DNA of 64,000 bases. It comes from Stichopus chloronotus (lineage: Eukaryota; Echinodermata; Holothuroidea; Aspidochirotida; Stichopodidae). A program made the position numbers and the translations under genes. Location of the stretch: the NCBI GenBank assembly GCA_021234535.1, contig CM037835.1, positions 8,680,001 to 8,744,000 of the forward strand, read 5' to 3'. This document shows, one piece after another, positions 20,965 through 54,400 of this stretch (positions within the stretch are counted from its first letter, which is position 1; every line of letters starts with the position of its first letter). A model generated the notes under the pieces. The model did not search any database and was not told the origin of the DNA. It saw only the letters and a program-made list of their open reading frames with translations.

Positions 20965-21330
20965 TATGTATATTCCAAGTACAAGGAATCATAGTGCCCC
21001 TAGGCTGTTGTGAAATCATGCAAAATACTTCTTCTCTTACAGATTGTATGTAACACTGTCGATGGTTGGTCACATTAGTGCTATGGAAGTGGTCTCATGT
21101 GGGTGCATGTTTGTCGTGTTTGGGGATCCAATGTCTGAAATGGGCCATTTTATAGAAGCATGAAATATGATCCTCTCTCTACAGATTTTATGTTACAAAA
21201 ATGAGAGTTCATGGTCAGAAATGGACCATATAGGCTATCGTACAAAATAATGCAATATGCTCCCTTTTACTTCATAATTAACATTACATGCTCTCCATCT
21301 GTGCAAGGAACCAGAGTGCCCTTGGGCTCT
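20965..21330 (+). repeat. Degenerate tandem repeat
   Basis: The phrase CAAGGAATCATAGTGCCCCT at 20980 recurs in altered form as CAAGGAACCAGAGTGCCCTT at about 21305. Between them, an AAATCATGCAAAATAC.../TCTTACAGATTGTATGT motif is seen two or three times. The copies are too diverged to set an exact period. Confidence 0.6.
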
Positions 21331-21999
21331 TGTTATGTCAAACAAAGCAATTTCAACTTGGCTCACTTCGCATGAATTAAGAGTCATGGTCAAAAGGTGA
21401 CTGACTTTCTAGGGTGTTAAGTAAGGAATGATGCTTGTTTACAGTGAGTGTGTGGAGAAGCCATATCATACTTTAGGAAGTTTTTCAAGTCGTCTGCCTG
21501 AAATGTTGAAATTAAGAGTTTTTTTTTATTTACAAGCTAAAGGTGGCATTACGAAGGCAAACTACCTTCGTTAAGAATTGTTTACCTGAAGAGAGAACAC
21601 CTTTTGCAACGGCACTTACGTGATTGCAACTTCACAAAACATTACATACTGCAGCGTATTATGTAACTATGTTCTCTATGCAAGACATTGTTGAAAGCTG
21701 AAAATACTGCTTACAAGTGGAACACCATACAACACTGGTTTGGAGTCTCTGAATGAATATTCAACAACGGTGAAGTAAGGATTGTCATGCGCACTAAAAA
21801 TCTTCAATATTGTGGTCATTATTGCAGGTCACCAGGTAGTCATTTCATTGAGTGTTAGAGTGGGTGGTGTCGGGTCTACGCTTCCTTAAGATACAACAAT
21901 ATTTTGTAATTTTTAGCTTATACCAGCTAACCTAGTGTGAGCTATTGTGATCATGTGGTGTCACATGTCTTTCTATCTGTCCTACGTGCTTTCATGGAT

Positions 22000-22625
22000 T
22001 TGTATGGAACTTGGACACAATGTTCCTTCTATTGTGGGCCGTTTGGGTTTCTCAAAACTCTTCGTCCAAGGTGTTATGAAGACCCTAGGGGCCATTTTAA
22101 GAAGTTCTTCAAAATGTGTCTGCTTCAACAGTTTCTCTTGTTCAGTGGTTATGATTTCTCATTAAATAATGACTGCACTGTATTAGTGGGTATTTTCAGG
22201 TCGTCTAGGAATTTTAGTCCAACGACCCATGTGGACTCTATGACCCATTTCATGATTTTATGCAAAACGCTTCTCCTCTCTCACAATTCTTTTGTGCAAT
22301 GTTGATGACTTGTTACAATGGCACTGGCTTTAGTGGTACGCCTCAGGGAACATTGCACACGGAAACTTTGGGATCAAGTCCCAAGATGGGCCTTAGGGCC
22401 CATTTGCTGGCATTCCGCCCAATGGTTGTTCTTCCAGTTGATGTTAAACAGTTAAAGGCTTGTCATAATGATGCGTGGTTAGTGACATGTTTATGGTTCC
22501 CTCGGGTATTTTAGTTCAGGTCCCATGTGGACCTTATGGGCTTTTATGAAGCACTTTACATCAAGTAGTCCTACAGATTCTCTTGTAAAATGTTGATGAT
22601 TTGCTATAATGATACCCTGGGAGGG
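22000..22625 (+). repeat. Degenerate ~145-300-bp tandem repeat
   Basis: The stretch at 22198-22327 (ATTTTAGTCCAACGACCCAT, GTGGACTCTATG, AATGTTGATGACTTG) recurs at 22495-22622 (ATTTTAGTTCAGGTCCCATG, TGGACCTTATGG, AATGTTGATGATTTGC). A weaker third version with GATGGGCCTTAGGGCCCATT lies between them. This explains the otherwise odd 122-residue open frame at 21937-22305. Confidence 0.65.
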
Positions 22626-25600
22626 GTTCCTACGATTTGTCATAAAGATATGTTAATGGTTAACCATCAGGATGTTCAGCTATGAGCATCTGCACCATTG
22701 GTGCTCCAGTTGTAATAATATGGTCAAGGCACAAAAAGTGGAAAAAGTAGTAGATATGGTAGAGTTATGATAATTTGAAATTCTGGTTCTTTGCACATTT
22801 GAAAGTTTTGGAATATTCACTTTTATTTGGGGGGAGGGGAGTGGGGTGGCAAACGAATCACTGCCTGATCACTGCAAGCTACAGTCTACTTCACTTGATG
22901 GTTCCGCTAAATGGTCGTCGTGTTATTTGGGGAAAAAATGATCACTTCAGGATCTATGGCTTTAGTATTTGACGGTCATGTCTAACTGGTTATTTAATGT
23001 GTGGTAGGTAAACAGCGCAGAAAATGGATGTAAAGTCACCCACTTGGTAGTCCGGTGACCCTACATTTGCTGTGCCGTCTTAATCCAGTGAGCTACAAAG
23101 ATGTATCCTGCAAATATTTGAGTAGAAACTGAATTAATTAGCTGAACTGTCGACCAAAATGGGTTTTTTTTTTGGAAATACCAGCGTCCCTTTGGGTGTT
23201 GGAAAAATAGCATAATGTTAGAATATTCCAGTGCCTTTTCCAGACCCACCCTTTCCTCACGACGCAAATACCATAAATACCAAAACTAGCGAGTGATCCA
23301 TTTACTTATTTAAAAGAGATTATCATGAGGGAGAAATTGAAGATGCTTAAACCCGACATCATCCAGTGAACCTAGTTGAGCGTATATTGCATGCTTATCT
23401 CCCCAGTGTTTTGCCAATCCGTGCACAATTTTCCCAACATGTAGGGTCTCACCCCTCCCCCCCCCTCACCCACCTCCAACTATCACACGCACTCACTTTT
23501 AAAGTAGAAAGATTGTGCATTATAATGAGGACCTGACGGAGAGCACACGAAAGATATTGAAACAATGTTTTAGAAATATATAAATTTTTGTATTTTGTAC
23601 ACATACAGCGTGAAAGGGACTACTTTCTTTAGTTTGCACGACAATACACTATCTATATACATGTAATATTACTGAATATTAAAACAACACGGATGTTAAA
23701 GTTTAATTCTGTTTTTGCCGATGAACTTGCAAGCTTACATGTAAGATGACGGCTTCCTTATTCTAAATGTTGTTTTTGTAATGAATGATGCTGTTATAAT
23801 AGAAAAAAAAACAGTAATTTAATTCTAATTTGCCCTTGTGGCAGGAACCGCATAATCACTGCAAGTTCCAGTGTTAACATATACATCTGGCGAATGCAAC
23901 TCAAATAAAGAACAATTACCCAAAGTGTAATTGAAAACGTATAAACAGACAAAAGAAACGTTGTAGTGGGCATCTACTGACAAGCCGCGTTCATTCATTA
24001 CAATGAGCAGAATTTGCTCATATTGTTTTTATACTTCCCTCCTTCCCGCCTTCTTCATGTCTATTTATTTAGTTTGTTAGAACGCAGCTGACGTCAGTTG
24101 AATTAACTAACGGATAAACATCAGTAATTTTATGCACTCCTTTCTTTGCCACTTCTTATCAGTGAAATCGTTTCGTACACATTTATACGACATAATTATC
24201 CGTTATCACATGCATACCATAATTACTGGAAGCAAATTGTCCGCAAACAAAGAGACAATTCTCTGAAAAGACGAATATAGGATCAAAATTTAGATATATC
24301 AAACAGGTTATACAGCACTAGTAAAAATCTCTGAAACCATAGAAACTGACCTCATAGTAAAGTATCGTAGCTTGCTTACAGTTAGCATAGTCGATATAAC
24401 AAGGAATAAATGCAACATAATGACAAGAAACTTTCATTTTGATAATAATTCACCTTCGTCTTCCATATAATTAATGACTCTGATTTGTGTATATTACTAG
24501 GCTTTGATGTTCATTTGTGCATATAGAGTAGAAGCATGTTGTACTGTAGCCTCAAAGAACTGCATTGCTTAAATGCTGCAATGGAAACGTGACATATAGA
24601 GGGCGTGCACTGACTTTATGCGATACACTGCTCTATGGATTAATATATGAACATGTAATATTGCCAGTACTTACTGTAGTATCGTTACCTCGAATTCACA
24701 TGCCTTGATGAACTTCGTTTGCCTGCCGCCGAGGAACAGATCATGTGGTACGAAAAACTTTACATGCACCGCCCTTATAGCCTCCACATGTACTATGTCG
24801 CAATCGTGAAGTAGTAATTATGTACACTGACTATCATAAATGCAATTGGAGTACACTATACTGATGTTAATGAGACTGTAATGTCACTCTTCAAAAATAG
24901 AAGTGAGGTTAAAAACTGGGATGTAACGTCAGCACCATTATAGTTACAAAACTGTGAGTGATCAAAGAACATCATGTGGAAAAGAGGGCCTTGGAGCTGC
25001 TGTCAATATGGACTATTGGGTAACGAGGGTGACAAAAAATTAAAATGCCTTGGTATTATAAAAGAAGGAGAGGTGGTGAAATAGATCAGGCATAGTAATG
25101 GTAGCCATGTTGAAAGCATCAGCGTTGTCACAAATCGTATATAATGGATACATGTCAAAATTGAACAATATTGGCGTAGGATGTACGAACTTATGGATTA
25201 CGCTGTGTACAAGGTATATGACGCCACTCTGAGAGTTGTTGTGTTTACACGCCACCATAAGAATTAAGCCCAGTCTACAAGATTACGTTTGTCCGTGTAT
25301 CTCTTCATGCAAATTTATGACATTGTTCACTGTTTCCCCTCTTAGGGCATGCAGCACCGTGTTACCCATGTGCTCAATGGTCATGTGCCATACAAAGGAA
25401 TCCTAAGGCTTCTCAGACTTGAAGTGTACTAAACTGTCGATTTTCGCTGAATATCCCAGAATTCGAGAAATGCACAAGTTTAGGCGACGATTTCTCTCAC
25501 CAGGACCGTACATAATGAACAAATGATGAGAATAGATGGAAAAAAAAATACAGATGTTTTGAACATTTGTGGGACAAATGAAACGTTCAGCTAAAAATTC

Positions 25601-25866
25601 GAACACGTAACATGTCTAGGCTACACGGTTATCGATTTGCTCATGAACATCGTCATTCATATGTACGATGACGTTTTGAAACAAATATATGATCTTGTAG
25701 GTGACCTATTTCTCTGCTATTTCATCTATTTGTGTAAACCTACACATCGCTGTACACGCGTTGCGCTACGATGTACGCTACAGTGGTGGTGAGAAATTGA
25801 ATGTGAATGTATAACAGACTGGGTACTCTAATGACTACAGGTAGTATGATTTCACAATGGTCTAAA

Positions 25867-25949
25867 TATAGAGTAACATGTATGGTGACATCAGGTATCA
25901 TAGGTGTGACATCAGGTCAGACTATAGAGTAACATGTATGGTGATATCA
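25867..25949 (+). repeat. Short direct duplication, 56-bp spacing
   Basis: The string TATAGAGTAACATGTATGGT starts at 25867 and again at 25923, each time followed by a GA(C/T)ATCA stretch. It is a small local duplication. Confidence 0.9.
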
Positions 25950-26105
25950 CATGTGACGTCACAACTTGAAAACCAACTGTGAGAAGGAGAACAAAACATG
26001 TGAATGGTTGAAGATATATGTAATGCATATGCTTCGAGTCTTCAAAATAAGGCTACACTAAAACATCGATTACTTTTTTTTTTTTTAAAGTTATTGCAAA
26101 CATAT

Positions 26106-26111
26106 TTTAAT
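26106..26111 (-). terminator. Possible poly(A) signal of the aminotransferase gene
   Basis: On the minus strand an ATTAAA lies about 140 bases after the stop codon at 26251. It is the commonest variant hexamer. No transcript evidence is available, so this is only a candidate. Confidence 0.4.
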
Positions 26112-26250
26112 AAAAAAAGCATTGGCTTGCATTTGGGATGGCCTCATCTCGGTATCAGGCACGATCATTGGTAAATACGTCTATCTTCCTCAAGCTTTCA
26201 TCATTGTTCAATACAGCTCTTGGTTTTCCTTCTTAACTTGGAAATCCGCG

Positions 26251-47618
<21,368 letters not shown>

Positions 47619-50600
47619 ATCGCAAGCATGCAACAGCAAAGCGTGGGCTCAAAATATCAGAAGCTCCAGGAAGTTGTGAATGCCTCGAGAACGCATAGCG
47701 CACTGCGACAGTTTTTTGGGACCGACCGCTTTTTGGCTTATTCCTTGGCGAAGATCTTTTACCCAAAAAGTCTGAATGGAATCTTCCAAAGTTGCCCAAG
47801 CGAAGCAATCCAGACTGCTCTATAAAATTAGGACCGTTCCATCGCAGACATGACTTTGGGGTCGATTCATAATAATAATAATAATAAGAGCGATATATGG
47901 AGATACGTGTGTGATCATTTGTAGTATTTATAATTAATTATAATTTAAAATTAAATATAAATTTATACAGATCAGCGATTGCATAATATTTTTTTCACTT
48001 TTTGACTTAGAAGTTACACTTGAAAATCACAGATAACATGATGGTAATCTGTTCAACGTAAAAGTGACCCAGTTAGTGTAATTAGATGAACCCTGCAATC
48101 GGGAATGCGGTGCTCTCGAGATTGCAGAGACCGCCTCTTAGTCAGTCAGACCATACCTGTACAGTGTTCATCATAGACTCTGTTCTTTTGTTCGTATCTC
48201 TGTAGGTCCGTAGATACAATATGGCAGGTTTATGTTACTACAAAGGATACCCTAGCTGTGGTGACGTAACTCATAGCTACTCCACATGCAACCAGTTTCA
48301 ACTTGATCAGACAGGTTTTCGATAGAACATTCAAATTGTTGCAGTAGAGCTAGGTGATAGTGTGATCAATAATTTTACCGCTATTTGAGAAAAAAACCCG
48401 CTGTTGACGCTGTTACACCGTCAGTGATGTTTTTTCTGCCTCACGATAGCATCGTTTTAACATCACTGTCATCGCCATCATGTGGTTTCATACCATCATT
48501 ATATGATGTACATCCGTGGGATTTGTTAACCATCGGGAAAAGTGGCAAAACTGACACACGGCAATCCACTTTTTCGTCATGTTTTCAGTTACCGTCACTA
48601 TTTTTGTTTGGATGTTGGAGGTTACCGATTAAAGTACAATGATGTGAAGTAAGGACAATTTTGAGGGAGATTTTGATTGTTGTAGAATATCGAAGCTATT
48701 GCAGCGATGTTTCGGTCAGAGAGCCTCGTCAAGTGGAACACCTCTCAAAACTTCCACCCCATCTAGCTCAAAATCTGAAAGGGCGACATTTGGACATTTT
48801 AAAATGCCATGATAGGGACCGGTCCTTCAACAATCACATGATATAGGTAGAGAACCTCTGGTGTAACGTACCTCAAGCTGCAAGCACGCGGCGCCCTCGA
48901 ATGCCCCTATTTTTGTGTGTAACCTAAGTCAATGGGAGAGATGAATGGTGGTATGTGACCTTATGGGTGTTGCTGTAGGACTAACTCATTTTATTCGTTT
49001 TGATGAATAATTAGGCCCTACTATGATGACATCGATGAGGTAACCTTTACAAAAGAATCTGAAGTAAATATGCATTTTTGACCACAAACAACGTGTAGCC
49101 ATCAACTGAACAAAGTCCATCCAGGAATATTAATTGTACAAAATATGGAATTCGGTTTATTTATGTTAAGGCCGACACCGTAATTTATTCATACAGCTAA
49201 AATTCGTTCTTCCTTAAACCAAGTGCTCGCACGCATGGATGTCATCATAGTGGGGCCTAAGTTTTCTGGCTTCGTTTTACGTCATCAATGGTACATTGAC
49301 GGGGACCACTGAAATCCGTTTACTTGTGAATGTGACCATCGTTGTATTGTTTCGAAGATACGATTCTTACAGTACATACACAAATAGCTATTACAGATGG
49401 CTGACGTATGATGTAGTACCGTGTTGAATTGTTGACTCTCTGATTCCAACCGTGACCCATAAACAGAGTAATGTAAGATCGACTGGATGGGAGGCCTTGA
49501 CGAGTAAATCAACTCTTACCAAACAAAATGGAACCCCAATCCCACCTTTCAAGAGATCTTGACATGCTAAGATGAAGGTTGGCGGTAGAAATGGCGTGAG
49601 AGAAAACATGAAAGGGGACATATAAATATTTAAACGAAAGAAGGAAACATATCAACCCAACCACATTCTCTAACCACTAGACGATGTTATTATACTGATC
49701 GAGCTAAAGTAAGGTCGCGTTCAATATTTAAGGTGCAGGGACTTCTGATTGTGGCTTGGTACTAAAGTCGAGTTTTGTTTGCGTAAGAATCAACGATGAG
49801 GCGCATGCGCATTACAATCTGGCAGTTCTTGTCATAAACGTTGGCTGCGTGAGGGTTAACGTTGTATGGCTGACCATCAAGAGGCTTTTTATTTTTCGTA
49901 TTTTTCTTTTTCAGTTGCTGTGACGAATGTCAACGATGTTCCATGACACGCTGGAGCCCGTCAAGACGCCTAGTCACTCTCTCATTCTCTGCAGTTACTG
50001 TAAGGTCGTCAGTGTATATTGGTATTTTCCCTTGGATAACGAAGATGTACCAAAATGATAATACTCGTGTCATGTTTCACCATGTCGATTATTCGTATTC
50101 GAGTTCAGGTCTTTGGAGAACTTACCTTCCCCTCACTTTGAAGAAAGTTCTAATCATGTATCCGTTCACGTTCCCAGTGGATAATGTTCTACTCACACAC
50201 TATCTCGAATTAAGTAATGATTTCATCTACTGATTGTAGAGATAAGTTTGTACCCCCCCCCCCTTCCTTTTCCCTCATTTTGTACATAAGGGGAAATCTT
50301 GCTCAGTTTTGTCTTTTTATTCCGAAATGAAAGAATCACAAAAGAAAAAAAAAACCCAAGAAAACAATCCTCACTTTGTTTCACCTAAAATTATTTGCCT
50401 TTGGCAAATATTTTTCCTTGTTTAGTCACTTTTTGCACAGATTATTCACTTTTTGCACAGATCTCACAACGATTTCGAATTGAATTAGTGGGTGGTACAA
50501 GTTTTTAGTGAGGCTTAGACTGAGAAGGGTCAGTGTTATTGTTTGGTAAATAGTTAAAAAAAATGGAATGACATGGGTCAACCGAAACTGATTACAGATA

Positions 50601-50684
50601 CCATAAAGACAAAAAAGATTTTTAATCTACCCCTATGAATTCGGATAAGCTCCATGCTAAACCATATATTACCTGAAACGCAGT

Positions 50685-50760
50685 TGCGGATCCAGAATGG
50701 GGTGAGAGAAGGGGCAGACGGATTCCCCCTCTTTTGACCCAAAGAGAATCCCCCCCCCAC
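50685..50760 (+). repeat. Dispersed repeat copy (pairs with 32400-32520)
   Basis: It begins TTGCGGATCCAGAATGGGG, then AGAGAAGGGG, and ends in a C tract near 50750-50758. This is the order seen on the minus strand at 32520-32400. Confidence 0.6.
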
Positions 50761-51329
50761 CAAAAACAAATGAGGAAAAACGAAGAGGAAGTCATTGACT
50801 TCTCAAGAGGCCACAAGTACACGCAACGTTATTTCTGATAAAGTGTAATACTAACAGTTTCCCCACAGACTGCGATGTCTCGCGGATTGGTCAGAATTGT
50901 TGAATTACGTATCCCTCTTCGACTCAATTATATCAGGTTACATGAGGTCCCTTTTACATGATAATTTGGGGAAACCGTCGGGACATATTCATAAATCATG
51001 TCGCTGGATCCCGCTATGAGTGTTTGGGTCCTGATCGAAACTATTGGGGGGGGGGATTACTCAAAATAAGAAAGGTAGACACCCGATTATAGTATTTTAA
51101 GGTCTGGGATTTACAACTTGTTACACTGGCAGGAGGAGGAAGATCCTTTCCTACGAAGCCTTATTGTGATTACTACTCGTACAACCGAGCTGCTTCAGAG
51201 AGAGGAAGGGACCACCACCATATGAGTCCTCTTCTGACGCCAACTTGAGGTCTCCTCTGGAAGGGGAATATTCCCACCCCTTAGATCCCTCCTAGACGGC
51301 CATCCATCGGAGTTCCCCTGTTACGAACG

Positions 51330-51450
51330 ATAATGTAAAAATTAATCGATAATATAAAAGCGACCGATAATGTAAATAAACTTACTGATAATGTAAAACC
51401 AACTGATTTTGTAAAAAAAAAAAGAATGAACAAAATACCGACGATGTAAA
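51330..51450 (-). repeat. ~20-bp degenerate tandem repeat GATAATGTAAAA
   Basis: The motif GATAATGTAAAA and close variants (GATAATATAAAA, GATTTTGTAAAA, GACGATGTAAAAA) occurs six times at intervals of 18-23 bases, with one wider gap. On the minus strand the unit reads TTTTACATTATCGGT. It is clearly periodic but not a perfect microsatellite. Confidence 0.8.
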
Positions 51451-54400
51451 AACGCTCGTTAACCTGAAATTCCTCAATTAACGTCAATTATTGGAGATCT
51501 GAAATCACAGAAGGATAGGTGGTCATGGAAAATACTTAACATTAATCTTTGTGCAGTCTCTTCACAATGTGATACAAGCATGTTTCCTGCAAGGGAGTCG
51601 TAAGTAGAAACTAGAAAGTTTTGACCAAACATTCCCGCAAATGCTAGAATGTTTATGCCTCATTTACAGAGAGACTTAACATGAAAGTATGTAAACTCAT
51701 CATAGGGGCATTTCCATCTTTAAGATTTTATCCCTTTCATGACAAGAGGAATCTGAAGGAATAAACTGGTTGATTCCATACATGTCCAAACAATCCTTAG
51801 AGAATAGGCGTAAGCACTGGATGTAGACATTATAAAAACAGTATTTTCTCCCATGAAGGAATAAGAAAAAAAAATAACAAGGCAGAACTAGAAAGGGCCC
51901 TTATTCGCTCTATCATTTTGATTTTCATAGTCTGAGGTACTTATCTATAAGTCTATTGTTGCGATCGGCCTAAAATTCAATCCCAGAATGACATTCCTTT
52001 CTTTGCTACATGGCCAAAAGCAAAGTCATTTTGTTTTTCAAAGTCATTCAAATATATCGCTTCACTAGAAATGAATTATTTTGTTGAATTCTGCATCAAG
52101 TTGAAAAATTCACACACTACATAAGGTACAATTGGTCCATCAAATACTTCCCAAGTATCATTTTATGAATCCCATGCAAAACAGGACCACTTTTTGGTGG
52201 TCCATCGCTGAGAAAATCCCGGTTCACATAGGACATAAAAATTACGTAATTCTATAAATGACTGGAAACTATTGGACCTTGCACGAATTAAACTGAGGTG
52301 CTTCCGGAAGCTATAGTGATTTGGAGTACACGGAAGTGGAACCTGCTATGAACGCATCCGTACATATGCTCTGTTAAATCTTTCTCCTTATAGACAATGA
52401 CATTAATGCACATGTCAGCGTAGGGTCAATACCTCTACTGGCAGTTCAGTTGAACATAATACAACGCATTGGACAACATGTTCGCTGTCGGTACGAACAT
52501 TGAAAGATGTAAACACACTATAAATTTGATACATACTGGACCTCAAATTTAACCATGATGAGTCACATAATTTTGATAAAATAACCTATCTGAAAGTTCC
52601 ATCAAGTGAATACAGCGTCATGAAGCCTACCAAGGAATCAACTCATATGGGGTTTCAGCATCATCCCCCTCCCATAAAGAACGCTCTCAAAAGATATAAT
52701 AAATTCACGCCCCATTAAATGTAAAACATAGCAACGTAACCATGACAACGTAAAGCACGCTCCTTTTTGTTGCTTTAGTTTTCTATTTATACAAGATGTA
52801 TCAGTTATGATACCAAGCAATTTCCTAATCTTAAGTAAAACCGTGGGTAGAGTTATATGACGTCATTGCTTCATTCTGGTCACCCTAGGGATGCATATCT
52901 TTCTTTCTTACGTGGTCAAGGCGCATGCGCTTCTTTTTTAATGTGACTATAATAATAAGCATCGCGGCAGACGATAAGATTCCAGCTGTAACACGTCATA
53001 GGCTAACCCGTTTACTGCTCACATGTACTATAGTGAAGGTCTATATAAAGTAGGAATTTGAAGCATACATATAAAATTAATTTGCGAATTATTTCTAGTC
53101 TTTCTTTAGCTCTATTTCTACGAAAACAAGATAGGGTTGATAATTGTTTCCTTTCCATGACGACAACCCACGGTGTGAATCCGTTCCATCTTCGTACAAT
53201 TTTCTCTCTGGTTTTGTCTCCGAGAGAGATAGAGAGAGCGATGAATCATTATATAGGAGATGACCATGAATTAGTTCTAAGAAATTACATTCAAATTTTA
53301 AAATTTACTGTCAAATCTATCTTTTGCTTAAAAGGAAAGTGCAGAGAGCTAAGGTCTTCATTTGATGTGTATATAAATCTTAAGTTTAACATTTTAGATC
53401 CCAGTCGTTATAATAAGGCAATGTCACAATGACTGAAAATTGAGATTTATATATATATATATATATATACATATATATTAAGTTTATTTTGTAAACGAAG
53501 CTCTAAGAACACCCATTCCCCAAACAATTTCAAATTCACCATTTTAGAGGTCCTGGATAGTGAATGCGGCCTACGTAACCAAAAAACCGACTGGATTTGG
53601 AAGGTTGACACAACAGTCGTTCCAATGACGGGTTTCATGTTCAAGTTCGCAAATCCAGGTCCAACTAGCAAATAGCCATTGTATTTGCCACGCTTCGGTT
53701 GCACTGTAGGATCCAACAACTTCTTACAATCTCCTTTCCTTCTCAGTACTTGTCTGTGCTTTCGTGTTTTTTAGTTCAGTTGTTGTTCAGTTGCTTTTCG
53801 TCGAAACTGATGAAGGTCCGAAAATTTAAGATATATTTCACCATTTCTATTTATGTCTATGTCTTTTGTCTGTTTATGGTGTGATGCCTCATTTACTGGA
53901 TTCTATGGTGGATGGAGATATATAGGGATAGGTTGCCTAAAACAAAACCACTGGCAAGTGTCATTGTACTCTATCAGTGGGATGGATGTTTGTTCATCTT
54001 TCTGGTTGTATTAAAATAAGGCATGTCAATATTTTCTGTGAGTAAATCTCAATGTAACTTATAACACGGCTTTCAATATTTACTGGATTAGCTTGTAGGC
54101 GTTGGTAGTATTTGTTCTGCTCATAATCAATGGAAGTGAACCCACTCTTCTGACAGTTTCGAAACTTTAACCTTTACCACTTTTACATCGCATTTTGTGT
54201 TAAATTCCCATACATTGTGTGTGTATTTGCTCCACCTAGGCCTATGTCAAATGATGGCTAATTCTATGTACGAGCAACCGAATAAAAGATTTTTTTTCCT
54301 TCACGTTATGAAAAGAACTCTAATAGAACATTTCTAGGAACTAGCTACAGAAATAAAGTTGGTTGATCACAAATGTTTACCATGCACTCGTTGTATGCTT

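Larger units (their letters stand above)
20690..26105. other. Intergenic stretch between RPS27 and the aminotransferase gene
   Basis: No gene is recognised. The left part, to about 22.7 kb, holds old degenerate tandem repeats (20965-21330 and 22000-22625). From 22.7 to 26.1 kb the sequence is AT-rich and mostly unique to the eye, apart from a 56-bp-spaced duplication at 25867-25949. The open frames in it carry no known motif. Confidence 0.6.

Noticed and set aside
21937..22305. 122-residue plus-strand open frame
   Set aside because: It lies within degenerate tandem repeats and has no domain.
49930..50233. Possible exon after TTTTCTTTTTCAG on the plus strand
   Set aside because: A good acceptor-like sequence, but the following frame has no recognisable protein and no matching partner exon.
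53058..53432. 124-residue plus-strand open frame, possibly a LINE C-terminus
   Set aside because: The resemblance to LINE polymerase tails is vague and there is no adjoining reverse-transcriptase domain.
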